From positions 496,001 through 560,000 of the forward strand of contig NZ_AWFG01000001.1 in assembly GCF_000682695.1 (NCBI RefSeq): a DNA stretch of 64,000 nt. The letters run 5' to 3'. The stretch comes from Hyphomonas chukchiensis. Lineage in GTDB: Bacteria; Pseudomonadota; Alphaproteobacteria; Caulobacterales; Hyphomonadaceae. A model generated the notes under the pieces. It did no database searches, was not told the DNA's origin, and saw nothing but the letters and a program-made list of their open reading frames with translations. Made by a program: the position numbers and the translations under genes. Positions 35,947 to 44,369 of this stretch are shown here, piece after piece; positions within the stretch are counted from its first letter, which is position 1, and every line of letters begins with the position of its first letter.

Positions 35947-36531
35947 TCAGCCGAGTGCCGTCACCCGCCACTTTGCCCATTCTGTCAGTACGCCGCGAAA
36001 CGACTTGGGATCGCGCAGGACCGCAGACGGATCCACCACGGTCCTGACAGGATATGGCTGCAGCTCGAGATCGGGCATGGCCCGGTGCAGCAGCAGCAGG
36101 CTGCGCTGCATGTGATAGTCGGATGTCACGATAATCAGGCGCGTATAGCCGTGTTCATAGGCCCAGGCGGCTGTTTCCTCGGCATTGCCAATGGTCGTTT
36201 CGGCCCGGTAGCCGATATCGACACAGCAGGCATAGGTTTCAGGCGCGCCGCCGGCCAGCGTGATGAGATCATCCATGCCGACATCCGGGTTGACGCCGGA
36301 AATGAGCAATCGCTCACCGCGCCCGGCCGTGACGAGATCCACCCCGGCTGCGATCCGCATGCCTGAGCCGCCCGTCAGGGCGACAACGCCGTCCGCCTCA
36401 TGCGCAACAGCGGGCACTGATTCGGCCGCACGATTGGCAAAGGCGAAGAAATCAAACGTGATTCCGGCCAGCGCCACAAAGAAGAGGGCGGGCAGGATTC
36501 CGAGGGACCGGGAGGTGGGTTTGCGTTTCAC
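35947..36531 (-). CDS. YdcF/SanA-family protein (DUF218)
   Basis: 194 residues with one N-terminal membrane segment (LGILPALFFVALAGITFDFFAFA). The DUF218 domain has VALTGGSGMRIAAGVDL, LLISGV, and the later VTSDYHMQRSLLLL block. Such proteins influence peptidoglycan or envelope integrity in enteric bacteria; the mechanism is unsettled. The start is a GTG overlapping the ftsX stop (GTGA). It belongs to the ftsE-ftsX run. Confidence 0.85.
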   Translation of the reverse strand: MKRKPTSRSLGILPALFFVALAGITFDFFAFANRAAESVPAVAHEADGVVALTGGSGMRIAAGVDLVTAGRGERLLISGVNPDVGMDDLITLAGGAPETYACCVDIGYRAETTIGNAEETAAWAYEHGYTRLIIVTSDYHMQRSLLLLHRAMPDLELQPYPVRTVVDPSAVLRDPKSFRGVLTEWAKWRVTALG

Positions 36532-37403
36532 ATGACGCCTTTCAGGGCGCGGATCACGGTTATGCGGGCCGCAAGACGGGCGGCAAAGCCGGCAATGACG
36601 GGCGTGATCACGAGAATGACGAGGTCGAAAAAGTCGAGGCTGAGCTCTGGCAGCAGGCCGGACCGGCCGCCATGGGCCTGCACAGTGAAGATCATCAGCG
36701 CTGCTGCGCCGAGCGCCATGAGCGCGCCGACAGAGCCCGCCCTGAGGCCCAGAATCCAGAAGCGACGCTCGAACAGGCCCGCTATGAACCGGTCGCGCGC
36801 GCCTGCCAGATGGAGCACATCCACAATATCGCGCCGCGCCAGCAGGGCGGCATGGGTGGCAAAGGCAATGACGGCGACAGCCGTGGAGACGAGCAGCGCA
36901 ACCGCGATCATGGCGGTCATGCGGGCAATGGCGAGCACGCGGCGGACATCGCCTGCCCAGTCGGCATGTTCATCCACGGCGCTGGCAATGCCGGCCTCTG
37001 TGAGTTTGCGGGCAATTGTCGGGCCCATGTCGGTCACATTCGGGTCTGCCTTGACCGCAACGAGCTGTGGCAGCGGCAGGCTGTCGGGCAGGCCGCGACT
37101 GCCGAAATTGGGTTCAAGTAGCGCATCGATCTCGTTCTTGGAGAAGACGCGCACGTCGCGGACGCCCTCGATCTGGCGGATGATCTTGGCCGCATCATCG
37201 GCGCCGCGCCGGTCGGCATCGGGCAGGCTGACGGTGAGTTCGCCCTGCACTTCCGCCGTCCAGCTCTTTGCCGCGCCATAGGTCGACTTGGCCGAGAGGG
37301 CCGCAAGCGCCGCCAGGAAGCAGAGGGCGCCGACGACGAAGAAGAGGGCGGCTTCGCGCACATCCTCGACCGGCAGGAGCGGGGTTTCCTTCACGCGCGG
37401 CAT
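36528..37403 (-). CDS. ftsX: Cell division protein FtsX
   Basis: 291 residues with four membrane segments and a large periplasmic domain between the first and second (VQGELTVSLPDADRRGAD to AVDEHADWAGDVRR). The conserved LHLAGARDRFIAGLF segment lies next to the membrane. FtsX acts with FtsE to activate peptidoglycan hydrolases during division. It starts 3 bp after the ftsE stop, an arrangement expected for the FtsEX pair. Confidence 0.92.
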   Translation of the reverse strand: MPRVKETPLLPVEDVREAALFFVVGALCFLAALAALSAKSTYGAAKSWTAEVQGELTVSLPDADRRGADDAAKIIRQIEGVRDVRVFSKNEIDALLEPNFGSRGLPDSLPLPQLVAVKADPNVTDMGPTIARKLTEAGIASAVDEHADWAGDVRRVLAIARMTAMIAVALLVSTAVAVIAFATHAALLARRDIVDVLHLAGARDRFIAGLFERRFWILGLRAGSVGALMALGAAALMIFTVQAHGGRSGLLPELSLDFFDLVILVITPVIAGFAARLAARITVIRALKGVM

Positions 37404-37406
37404 GGG

Positions 37407-38156
37407 TCAGCCCCCCAATCCGGGATCTGTGCGCCGCCGCGCGGCCTGCCCGCCGAACTCGACATCCTGCACGAGAAGGCGATTGGTCAGCCGGTAGACG
37501 GGGGCTTCGACCTGGCGGACGAGGCCGAGGTCGTGCGTGGCGATGATGACCGTGGTCTGGCGCCTTTTGTTCAGTTCCAGAAAGAGGCGCATCAGGCGCG
37601 TGCCCATTTCGGGGTCAACGTTGCCCGTAGGCTCGTCGGCGATGAGGATATCGGGCTGCGTCACGACGGCGCGGGCAATGGCGACGCGCTGCTGTTCACC
37701 ACCCGAAAGTGTCGGCGGCTTGGCGTGGAGGCGCTGACCAAGACCGACCCAGGCGAGCAATTCCTCAACATCGGCGCGGTAGTCGGCCTCGCGGCGCCCC
37801 AGAACGCGCAATGGAAGCGCGACATTCTCATAGGCCGAGAGATGCTCCAGAAGCCGGAATTCCTGAAATACGACGCCCACCCGGCGGCGCAGGGCCGAGA
37901 GCTGGTCACGCGTGAGATTGCTGGTGGGACGGCCAAACAGGCTGACCTCGCCCTTGCTGGGTTTCAGGGCGAGATACAGAAGTTTCAGAAGACTTGTCTT
38001 GCCAGCGCCCGAGGCACCCGTCAGGAAGCTGAACGAGCCGGGTTTCAGGACGAGATCAATGTCGCTAAGTATGTCTTCGGAAGTGTCATAGCGGAGCGAT
38101 ACCGAATCTAATCGAACGGCGACATCTTCAAAGAGGTCGTGTCGTGGATGGGTCAT
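37407..38156 (-). CDS. ftsE: Cell division ATP-binding protein FtsE
   Basis: 249 residues. An ABC ATPase with Walker [16 protein letters not shown], signature LSGGEQQR and Walker [13 protein letters not shown], followed by the switch histidine in IATHDLG. With FtsX it forms the division-linked MacB-like complex. The C-terminal tail is longer than the E. coli protein and basic. The gene starts the minus-strand series and is divergent from the zinc-ribbon gene, with about 63 bp between their starts. Confidence 0.94.
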   Translation of the reverse strand: MTHPRHDLFEDVAVRLDSVSLRYDTSEDILSDIDLVLKPGSFSFLTGASGAGKTSLLKLLYLALKPSKGEVSLFGRPTSNLTRDQLSALRRRVGVVFQEFRLLEHLSAYENVALPLRVLGRREADYRADVEELLAWVGLGQRLHAKPPTLSGGEQQRVAIARAVVTQPDILIADEPTGNVDPEMGTRLMRLFLELNKRRQTTVIIATHDLGLVRQVEAPVYRLTNRLLVQDVEFGGQAARRRTDPGLGG

Positions 38157-38219
38157 GGGCTCCTGCCTGTCAGCTCAGGCTATTGGTTTAATGGGGCGAA
38201 TTGCGGGAAAGACCAAGTC

Positions 38220-38960
38220 ATGATCCTCACCTGTCCCTCGTGTGAGACCCAGTATTTCGCCGATGACTCAACAATCGGTGAAAGCGGGCGAACCGTAACC
38301 TGCGCGACCTGCGGCCATAGCTGGTTCGTGAACCCGCAGGGCCTGCCCGGGCATGAGCCTGCGGCCGCCGCCCCGGCCGCGCATGAAGTGTACCGGGAAC
38401 GGGTGCGCGAGCAACGCCGCCGCAAGAGCCGGTTTGCCGCGCTGGTCTCGTGGATCGTAACGGCTGCAGTGTTTTTCACGCTGGGCCTCGCCGCCATCAT
38501 TTTCCGCAATGACGTGGTCAAGGTCTGGCCCGAATCAGCAACGGCCTACAAGCGGGTCGGCTTCTCGGTGAACCGTTTCGGGCTGGAATTCAGCGATATC
38601 GAGCGCAGCCGGACCTTCAATGACACGATCCCGGTCGTCACCGTGTCCGGCAAAGTGATCAATGTGGCCCGCAGCACGGTCGAGACGCCCGCCGTGCGCG
38701 TGGGCCTGATGGACGAGCGCGGCAAGGAAGTGGCCCTGAAATATGGCAGCGTGACCCCGGCCGCGCTGAGCGCCGGGTCGACCGGCGAGTTCAAGATCGT
38801 GCTTGAGCAGGCGCCGATGGAGAGTTTCGAGATCGAGCTGTCCTTCGTTGACCGGGCCGATGTGCCGCCTGAACCCGAACCCGTGCCGGAAACGGCTTCC
38901 CCAACCGACGAAGCCGCGCCGAACCTCGCCACGTCCGATGCCGAAAGCCCCACGGAATGA
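38220..38960 (+). CDS. MJ0042-type zinc-ribbon membrane protein
   Basis: 246 residues. Two cysteine pairs, CPSC and CATC about 22 residues apart, form an N-terminal zinc ribbon of the type often seen in alphaproteobacterial proteins of unknown role. A basic linker (REQRRRKSR) precedes one membrane helix (WIVTAAVFFTLGLAAIIF). The C-terminal region is beta-rich, resembling the FxLYD/DUF3426 domain. The tail is proline- and glutamate-rich. It precedes and overlaps the phosphoribosyltransferase gene by 4 bp. Confidence 0.8.
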   Translation: MILTCPSCETQYFADDSTIGESGRTVTCATCGHSWFVNPQGLPGHEPAAAAPAAHEVYRERVREQRRRKSRFAALVSWIVTAAVFFTLGLAAIIFRNDVVKVWPESATAYKRVGFSVNRFGLEFSDIERSRTFNDTIPVVTVSGKVINVARSTVETPAVRVGLMDERGKEVALKYGSVTPAALSAGSTGEFKIVLEQAPMESFEIELSFVDRADVPPEPEPVPETASPTDEAAPNLATSDAESPTE

Positions 38961-39487
38961 GTGACATGCCCCCGATTGAAGTCCTCGTCACCGAGGACGA
39001 GCTGATGGCCCGCATTGAAGAGCTGGCAGATGCGCTTGCGCCCAGCCTGCAGGGGGACTGGTCGGCCGTGTCCATCCTGATCGGGGCAACGCCGTTTACG
39101 TCAGACCTGATGAAGGCGCTGGCACGGCGCAACATTCACCCGGTGCTGGATGTGATCTGGCTGGAAAGCTATCGCGATGCGCGCGAAAGCTCGGGCCGGG
39201 TAGTCGTGCGGGCCGATCTTGGCCGATCGGTCGAGGGGCGCGGCGTGCTGTTGCTGGATGATGTGTTCGACACCGGCCGCACGCTGGCCTTTGCCAAGGC
39301 GCACCTGCTGGCCAAGGGCGCACGCCAGGTGATCACCTGCGCGCTGACGCAGAAGCCATGGGCCCCGCGCGGCGAGGACGGGGTCGACTTCTGCGCCTTC
39401 GATTCACCTGGGCGCTACCTTGTCGGCTATGGCATGGATGATGCGGGCAAGTATCGCGGCCTGCCCTATATCGGCGCGCTGGACTAG
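38957..39487 (+). CDS. hpt: Hypoxanthine phosphoribosyltransferase
   Basis: 176 residues. The PRPP-binding loop VLLLDDVFDTGRTL is exact for the family, and VDFCAFDSPGRYLVGYGMD matches the C-terminal HPRT segment. It salvages hypoxanthine or guanine to the nucleotide. The start overlaps the zinc-ribbon gene. It converges with the MAPEG gene with a 4-bp overlap at the 3' ends. Confidence 0.9.
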   Translation: MSDMPPIEVLVTEDELMARIEELADALAPSLQGDWSAVSILIGATPFTSDLMKALARRNIHPVLDVIWLESYRDARESSGRVVVRADLGRSVEGRGVLLLDDVFDTGRTLAFAKAHLLAKGARQVITCALTQKPWAPRGEDGVDFCAFDSPGRYLVGYGMDDAGKYRGLPYIGALD

Positions 39488-39876
39488 GTCAGCGCGTACC
39501 AGATACAGGCGCCCGCCGTTACCAAGAGGACGATCAGGCTGATCAACGTGCCGACAAGGCGTCCGAAACTGCTGCCTGAAGATCCACCGAGACCGATGGC
39601 ATGCAGGACGCGGCCAAGCAGGAAACTGCCCCCAAGGACGTGGATGAGCAGCGTCGGCGCGGCAAGCCCGGCAAGCCCCAGCAGCCCCAGCAGGACAATT
39701 GGCACGTCCTCGACAGCATTGCCCTGAACCCGGATCGCGCGCTGGAGCGCCTCATTGGCACCGTCGCCAAAGCCGACTTTCTCGGACGTGCGCACACGTC
39801 CGACATTCATCTTCAGGGCCAGCATGAGCAGGCAAAAAAGTCCGATATAAAGTGTAGCAGCTGCAAAAGCTGTCAT
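39484..39876 (-). CDS. MAPEG-family membrane protein
   Basis: 130 residues with four hydrophobic helices. The family signature is RVQGNAVEDVPIVL, with the conserved Asn-x-x-Glu, following the EALQRA helix. MAPEG proteins are glutathione-dependent or lipid-mediator enzymes in eukaryotes; bacterial members are less well known. It ends in a 4-bp overlap with the convergent hpt gene. Confidence 0.88.
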   Translation of the reverse strand: MTAFAAATLYIGLFCLLMLALKMNVGRVRTSEKVGFGDGANEALQRAIRVQGNAVEDVPIVLLGLLGLAGLAAPTLLIHVLGGSFLLGRVLHAIGLGGSSGSSFGRLVGTLISLIVLLVTAGACIWYALT

Positions 39877-39939
39877 TGTCGGTCCTCCCGTTTTGCGGGG
39901 AACTTAGCTCAGTTTACGCATCCTGCACGGATTATCTTG

Positions 39940-40413
39940 CTACCAGACGCCGATATTTTCGGCGCTGGCCCACGGCTCCCTGGGCGCCTTGCGCTCGCCC
40001 TTCTGGAGCAGTTCGACCGAGATACCGTCCGGTGAGCGGATGAAAGCCATGTGGCCATCACGGGGCGGACGGTTGATCGTTACACCCTGCGCGGCGAGGC
40101 GCTCGACGGCTTCGTAGATATCATCGACCATATAGGCAAGGTGGCCGAAATTGCGGCCGCCCTGATAGGCTTCCGGATCCCAATTATAGGTCAGCTCGAC
40201 CATGGGAATGTTGACCTGCGTCGGGTTGGCGTCCGGCGCGATGCCGCCGAGGCGCTTCACATCAGCGGGCGAGGCAAGGAAAACCAGCGTGAACCGGCCC
40301 TGCTCGCTGTCGACACGACGCACCTGTTCGAGGCCGAGGCCGTCGCAGTAGAATTTGAGCGCCGCATCGATATCCGCGACGCGCACCATCGTGTGCAGGT
40401 ATTCAATGCTCAA
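39940..40413 (-). CDS. Glyoxalase I-like protein (lactoylglutathione lyase)
   Basis: 157 residues with two betaalphabetabetabeta modules. Likely metal ligands are His7 near the start (YLHTMVRV), the glutamate in MVELTYNW, the histidine in FGHLAYMV and the glutamate in ISVELLQKG, which is the full set for glyoxalase I. It should convert the hemithioacetal of methylglyoxal and glutathione to lactoylglutathione. The TTG start at 40413 has GGAGG at good spacing and overlaps the stop of the next upstream gene. Confidence 0.9.
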   Translation of the reverse strand: MSIEYLHTMVRVADIDAALKFYCDGLGLEQVRRVDSEQGRFTLVFLASPADVKRLGGIAPDANPTQVNIPMVELTYNWDPEAYQGGRNFGHLAYMVDDIYEAVERLAAQGVTINRPPRDGHMAFIRSPDGISVELLQKGERKAPREPWASAENIGVW

Positions 40414-40868
40414 GTGAGGCCTCCATTCAGGTCGCGCAAGACCTGTTTCAGATTGGGCGGCATCAGGGCGTAATAGCGCCGCATCGCGACCGCGAGCAGC
40501 ACGATCATGAACGCCATGATGCCAAGGAAAACGGAAAATGTGTGGATCAGCGTGCCGGTCTCGAAAACGGGCGAGCCGCCGGACGCCTGCCAGAGCAGGC
40601 CCCAGACCATGTTGAACGCCGCCACGAAGGGCGCAATCAGGACCGACACGATTGTCGCGCAGACGAAAAAATAGGTCGCCGCGCGCGGGCCTTCGCTGCG
40701 GAGGTAAAGGTCGGTGAATTCGGCGTCCGTGACATCGGCAGGGATTTCACCGGCTTCCTTGCGGGCGGCGAGCACTTCAGGCGCGAAATCACGCGCGGAT
40801 TTCCAGCGCCATGCGAGGTGAGCGCCCCAGGCAAGAAGCGCAACAAAGAGCAGGATCATAGGCAACAT
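40410..40868 (-). CDS. Small membrane protein of unknown function
   Basis: 152 residues with about three membrane helices: MILLFVALLAWGAHLAW at the start, ATYFFVCATIVSVLIAPFVA in the middle, and FLGIMAFMIVLLAVAM near the end. The polar segment between the first two carries EIPADVTDAEF. I recognise no family. Its stop overlaps the glyoxalase TTG start (TTGA), so the two genes are translationally coupled. Confidence 0.7.
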   Translation of the reverse strand: MLPMILLFVALLAWGAHLAWRWKSARDFAPEVLAARKEAGEIPADVTDAEFTDLYLRSEGPRAATYFFVCATIVSVLIAPFVAAFNMVWGLLWQASGGSPVFETGTLIHTFSVFLGIMAFMIVLLAVAMRRYYALMPPNLKQVLRDLNGGLT

Positions 40869-40923
40869 GGAAAGACTGGCTGGCCCGGGTCATGCGGCAT
40901 GGCGCCGTCTACCCAATCGCCTG

Positions 40924-41808
40924 TCAGGCGGCATGGGCGCGTTCATAGGTGAGCATGGCACGTTTGCGGGCCACACCCCAATGATAGTTATGGAGACGGC
41001 CGTCGGCTGCAAGGGCCCGGTGACAGGGAATGAACCAGCTGATCGGGTTTGCCCCCACTGCGGCGCCCACGGCGCGGGCCGCTTTGGGGCTGCCCGTCGC
41101 GCAGGCAAGCTGGCCATAGGTCTGCGTCGTGCCAGCCGGAATTTCCAGCAGCGCGCGCCAGACCTGGCGCCGGAAAGGCGTGCCATAGAGCGCGACCGGC
41201 AGCGGCTCGCCGGACTCGAACACGCGGCGCGCGAAACGGGCGGCTTCGGCGTCATCACGGCGGATATCGGCGCCTGGATAGCGGGATGTGAGATCGGCAA
41301 AGGCCTGTTGTTCGCCGACACCCTGATGTTCAAAGCCTGTGCGTGTGGGCGCGCCTTCATCGATGAAGCCAAGGGCAACCAGCCCCCGCTGACCGATCAG
41401 CCAGGCCCCTTCGCCAAAGGGTGTCGGCGCCCGGCCGATGGTCAGATCAGCCCCTGCCCCACCGGATTTTGCCTCTCCGGGCGTGAGACCTTCATGGGCG
41501 ATAAAAAGATCGTGAAGGCGGCCGGGGCCCGAGAGACCCGTCTCGAAAGCCGCGTCCAGCACGCTGGCGCCTTCGCGCAGCAGGTCACCCGCGGCGCCAT
41601 GAGCGAGGGCGGCCTGAAACTGTTTCGGGCTGACCCCGGCCCAGCGGGTGAATTCGCGCTGGAAATGGCTGGGCGAGAGGTTCATGGCCGCTGCCACGCT
41701 GGCAAGGTCTGGCCAGTCGCGCCACGTGTCGCCGAGATGGTCGAGCGCGCGGGCCATACGCTCATAGGCGATGGCGCGTTCATCAAGGGGGGTGCGAGTG
41801 ACTGTCAT
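40924..41808 (-). CDS. AraC-helix-turn-helix plus O6-methylguanine methyltransferase (Ada-like)
   Basis: 294 residues. The N-terminal half is an AraC-type helix-turn-helix (LASVAAAMNLSPSHFQREFTRWAGVSPKQF). The C-terminal half is an alkyltransferase with the PCHR motif; the acceptor cysteine is Cys262. The zinc-binding N-Ada domain, which senses methylphosphotriesters, is absent, so this is not a full Ada. It may repair O6-methylguanine and regulate its own or other genes. The ATG at 41808 is preferred over a GTG further upstream. Confidence 0.88.
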   Translation of the reverse strand: MTVTRTPLDERAIAYERMARALDHLGDTWRDWPDLASVAAAMNLSPSHFQREFTRWAGVSPKQFQAALAHGAAGDLLREGASVLDAAFETGLSGPGRLHDLFIAHEGLTPGEAKSGGAGADLTIGRAPTPFGEGAWLIGQRGLVALGFIDEGAPTRTGFEHQGVGEQQAFADLTSRYPGADIRRDDAEAARFARRVFESGEPLPVALYGTPFRRQVWRALLEIPAGTTQTYGQLACATGSPKAARAVGAAVGANPISWFIPCHRALAADGRLHNYHWGVARKRAMLTYERAHAA

Positions 41809-41954
41809 GAGGCCAATGTGCCTTGCGCGAACCGGGGCTGCCACCCGTTTCTTGCGCTGCGACCCGCTGAACCGAGCTTTTAGCTTCTATGCCTGTGCAG
41901 ATGCCGACAAAGCGCTACAAGACACGCAAACACTATCCAGACAGGGAGATGAAG

Positions 41955-43265
41955 ATGACCCAGGGCTTTTCAACACGCGCCATCCATGCGGGAGCGGCGC
42001 CGGATCCGGTTTCCGGATCGCGCGCCCAGCCGATCCACCAGACAACCAGCTTTGTCTTCCGCGATGCCGCGCACGCCGCAAACCTGTTTGCGCTGCAGGA
42101 GTTCGGCAACATCTATACCCGTCTCGGCAACCCGACGACCGGCGCGCTGGAAGCCCGTATCGCCGACCTTGAAGGCGGCACGATGGGTGTTGCGACGGCC
42201 TCGGGCCACGCGGCGCAGCTGCTGGCCTTCCATGTGCTGATGGAGCCCGGCGCGAATATCGTTGCCGCGCGACAGCTCTATGGCGGCTCGATCAACCAGC
42301 TCTCGCACGCATTCAAGAAGTTTGGCTGGGGTGTGACATTCGTCGATATCGACGATGTCGCGGCGTTCGAAGCGGCGATTGACGACAAGACGCGCGTCAT
42401 TTTCACGGAAAGCCTCGCCAATCCGGGCGGTCTCGTCACCGACATGAAGGCGATTGCCGCGATCGCGAAGCGTCATGGCCTGCCCTACATGGTCGATAAT
42501 ACGATGGCCTCGCCTTATCTGTGCCGTCCGCTGGAGCATGGCGCCAATATCATCGTGGAGAGCCTGACCAAGTTCATCGGCGGCCATGGAAACTCGATTG
42601 GCGGCATGGTGATCGATGGCGGCAATTTCGACTGGCTGGCCCACAAGGACAAGTTCCCGACCATGGCCAGCCCGCAATCCTATTACAACGACATGGTGTT
42701 CGGAGAAGCTTTCGGCGCCCTGCCGCTGGGCCCGGACGGCACCAATGTGAACATTGCCTTTGCCATCGCCGCGCGAGCCTTCTCCCTGCGCGACCTTGGC
42801 CCGGCCATGTCGCCGATGAATGCCTTCCTGATCATGACAGGCTGCGAGACGCTGCCGCTGCGCATGGAGCGCCATTGTGCCAATGCGCTGAAAGTGGCGA
42901 CCCATCTGCAGGGCCATGAAAAGGTGAGTTGGGTGCGCTATGCCGGCCTCGCGGGCGACCCGCACAATGACCGCGCCAAAACCTACCTGCCCAGGGGCGC
43001 CGGCGCCGTATTCACCTTCGGCCTGAAGGGCGGTCATGAGGCGGGCGTGAAGCTGGTGGAAGGCGTGAAACTGTTCAGCCATCTCGCCAATATCGGCGAC
43101 ACGCGCTCGCTGATCATTCACCCGGCGTCAACCACGCACAGCCAGCTGACCGATACGCAGAAAACCGCCGCAGGCGCTGCGCCCGACACGGTTCGCCTGT
43201 CGGTCGGGATCGAGGATGCTGCTGATATCATTGCAGATCTCGACCAGGCACTGTCAGCGCTGTAG
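41955..43265 (+). CDS. O-acetylhomoserine (thiol)-lyase-like PLP enzyme
   Basis: 436 residues of the Cys/Met metabolism PLP family. The PLP lysine is Lys206 in ESLTKFIGGHG. Other motifs are GSRAQPIHQTTSFVF, RLGNPTTGALEARIA and the ALVDQ-equivalent PASTTHSQL with SVGIEDAADI at the end. MetY-type enzymes make homocysteine from O-acetylhomoserine and sulfide; related MetZ or cystathionine synthases are possible alternatives. The start at 41955 has AGGGAG at proper spacing; an ATG two codons earlier is too close to it. Confidence 0.9.
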   Translation: MTQGFSTRAIHAGAAPDPVSGSRAQPIHQTTSFVFRDAAHAANLFALQEFGNIYTRLGNPTTGALEARIADLEGGTMGVATASGHAAQLLAFHVLMEPGANIVAARQLYGGSINQLSHAFKKFGWGVTFVDIDDVAAFEAAIDDKTRVIFTESLANPGGLVTDMKAIAAIAKRHGLPYMVDNTMASPYLCRPLEHGANIIVESLTKFIGGHGNSIGGMVIDGGNFDWLAHKDKFPTMASPQSYYNDMVFGEAFGALPLGPDGTNVNIAFAIAARAFSLRDLGPAMSPMNAFLIMTGCETLPLRMERHCANALKVATHLQGHEKVSWVRYAGLAGDPHNDRAKTYLPRGAGAVFTFGLKGGHEAGVKLVEGVKLFSHLANIGDTRSLIIHPASTTHSQLTDTQKTAAGAAPDTVRLSVGIEDAADIIADLDQALSAL

Positions 43266-43343
43266 CGGCCAAGAAAAGCCTTCCCTGTTTGTCTGAACGC
43301 CTGCAATGTAAATGTTTGGCCACACTGGGGAGGCAATCAGCCC

Positions 43344-44291
43344 ATGGCAGACGCCCGCAGCATCATCCTGCATGAATACCCAACCTCTCCCTTCGCGGAG
43401 AAGGTTCGCCTGACGCTGAAACTGAAGAACCTCGCCTATTCGCGCGTGGAGATTCCGGTGATCATGCCGCGGCCGGACCTGATGCCGCTGACGGGTGGCT
43501 ATCGCCGCACGCCGGTGATGCAGATCGGCGCAGACGTGTATTGCGACACGGCGATCATCCTGCGCGAACTGGAGGCGCGGTTCGCGACGGTTTCGCTGCG
43601 CACACCGGGCCATGAGGGCCTTGGCCAGATGGTGGCGGGCTGGGCGGATTCGCGCTGGTTCCAGTCGTCCGTCGCAATCATCTTCGGTGAGCGGGCCGAT
43701 ACGGTGCCCGAAGCCTTCAAGAAAGACCGCGAGGCGCTTTCAGGCCGACCGTTCGATACCGAAGGCATGAAACGGGTGGCCCCCATGATGCGCGACCAGT
43801 GGCGCGCGCGGCTGATGCTGATTGAAGAGCGCCTGCAGGCCGGCAAGGGCGCTGGGGCGGGCATTTACCTGATCGGCGCCAAGCCCGGATTTGTCGACGT
43901 CCATGCCTACATGAATGTCTGGTTCATGATGAATACGGTGCCGGAATTTGCCAATGAATGCCTCGAGAACGCGCCGCTGACACGCGCCTGGTATGACCGG
44001 CTGACCGAGACGGAAGGCCAGGAACCCGAAACGATCACGTCGGCTGAAGCGCTTGCCATCGGCAAGGCCGCCGCTCCGCGTCTTGTCTCCGCAACGACGA
44101 AGAGCGAGCCTCAGGGCTTTTCACCGGGAGACCCGGTCGCCGTTGCGCCCGACGATTATGGTCAGGTCTGGGTGGAAGGCGAACTCGTGCATGCAGATGC
44201 GCAGCGCATCATCCTGCAGCGCACGTCACCGGAAGCCGAGACAATCCACGTCCACTTCCCGCGCGCAGGATTCCTGGTGCGCCGGGTCTGA
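43344..44291 (+). CDS. Glutathione S-transferase-family protein
   Basis: 315 residues. The N-terminal thioredoxin-like domain reads LHEYPTSPFAEKVRLTLKLK with the likely glutathione-binding TPVM (cis-Pro) and CDTAIILRELE. The helical C-terminal domain follows. A further ~80 residues after the GST core form a short beta region (VAPDDYGQVWVEGELVHAD). The substrate is unknown. It follows the metY-like gene after 78 bp and ends at a strong terminator. Confidence 0.82.
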   Translation: MADARSIILHEYPTSPFAEKVRLTLKLKNLAYSRVEIPVIMPRPDLMPLTGGYRRTPVMQIGADVYCDTAIILRELEARFATVSLRTPGHEGLGQMVAGWADSRWFQSSVAIIFGERADTVPEAFKKDREALSGRPFDTEGMKRVAPMMRDQWRARLMLIEERLQAGKGAGAGIYLIGAKPGFVDVHAYMNVWFMMNTVPEFANECLENAPLTRAWYDRLTETEGQEPETITSAEALAIGKAAAPRLVSATTKSEPQGFSPGDPVAVAPDDYGQVWVEGELVHADAQRIILQRTSPEAETIHVHFPRAGFLVRRV

Positions 44292-44314
44292 TCGTTTCCA
44301 GTTAACCGCCAAAG

Positions 44315-44347
44315 AAAAACGCCGCCCTCTTTCGGGGGCGGCGTTTG
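44315..44347. terminator. Intrinsic terminator, bidirectional
   Basis: AAACGCCGCCC (44317-44327) pairs perfectly with GGGCGGCGTTT (44336-44346) around an 8-base loop, with A/T-rich ends. It separates the convergent GST and TonB-receptor genes. Confidence 0.85.
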
Positions 44348-44369
44348 ATTGTAGACGGATTTTCCGGGA

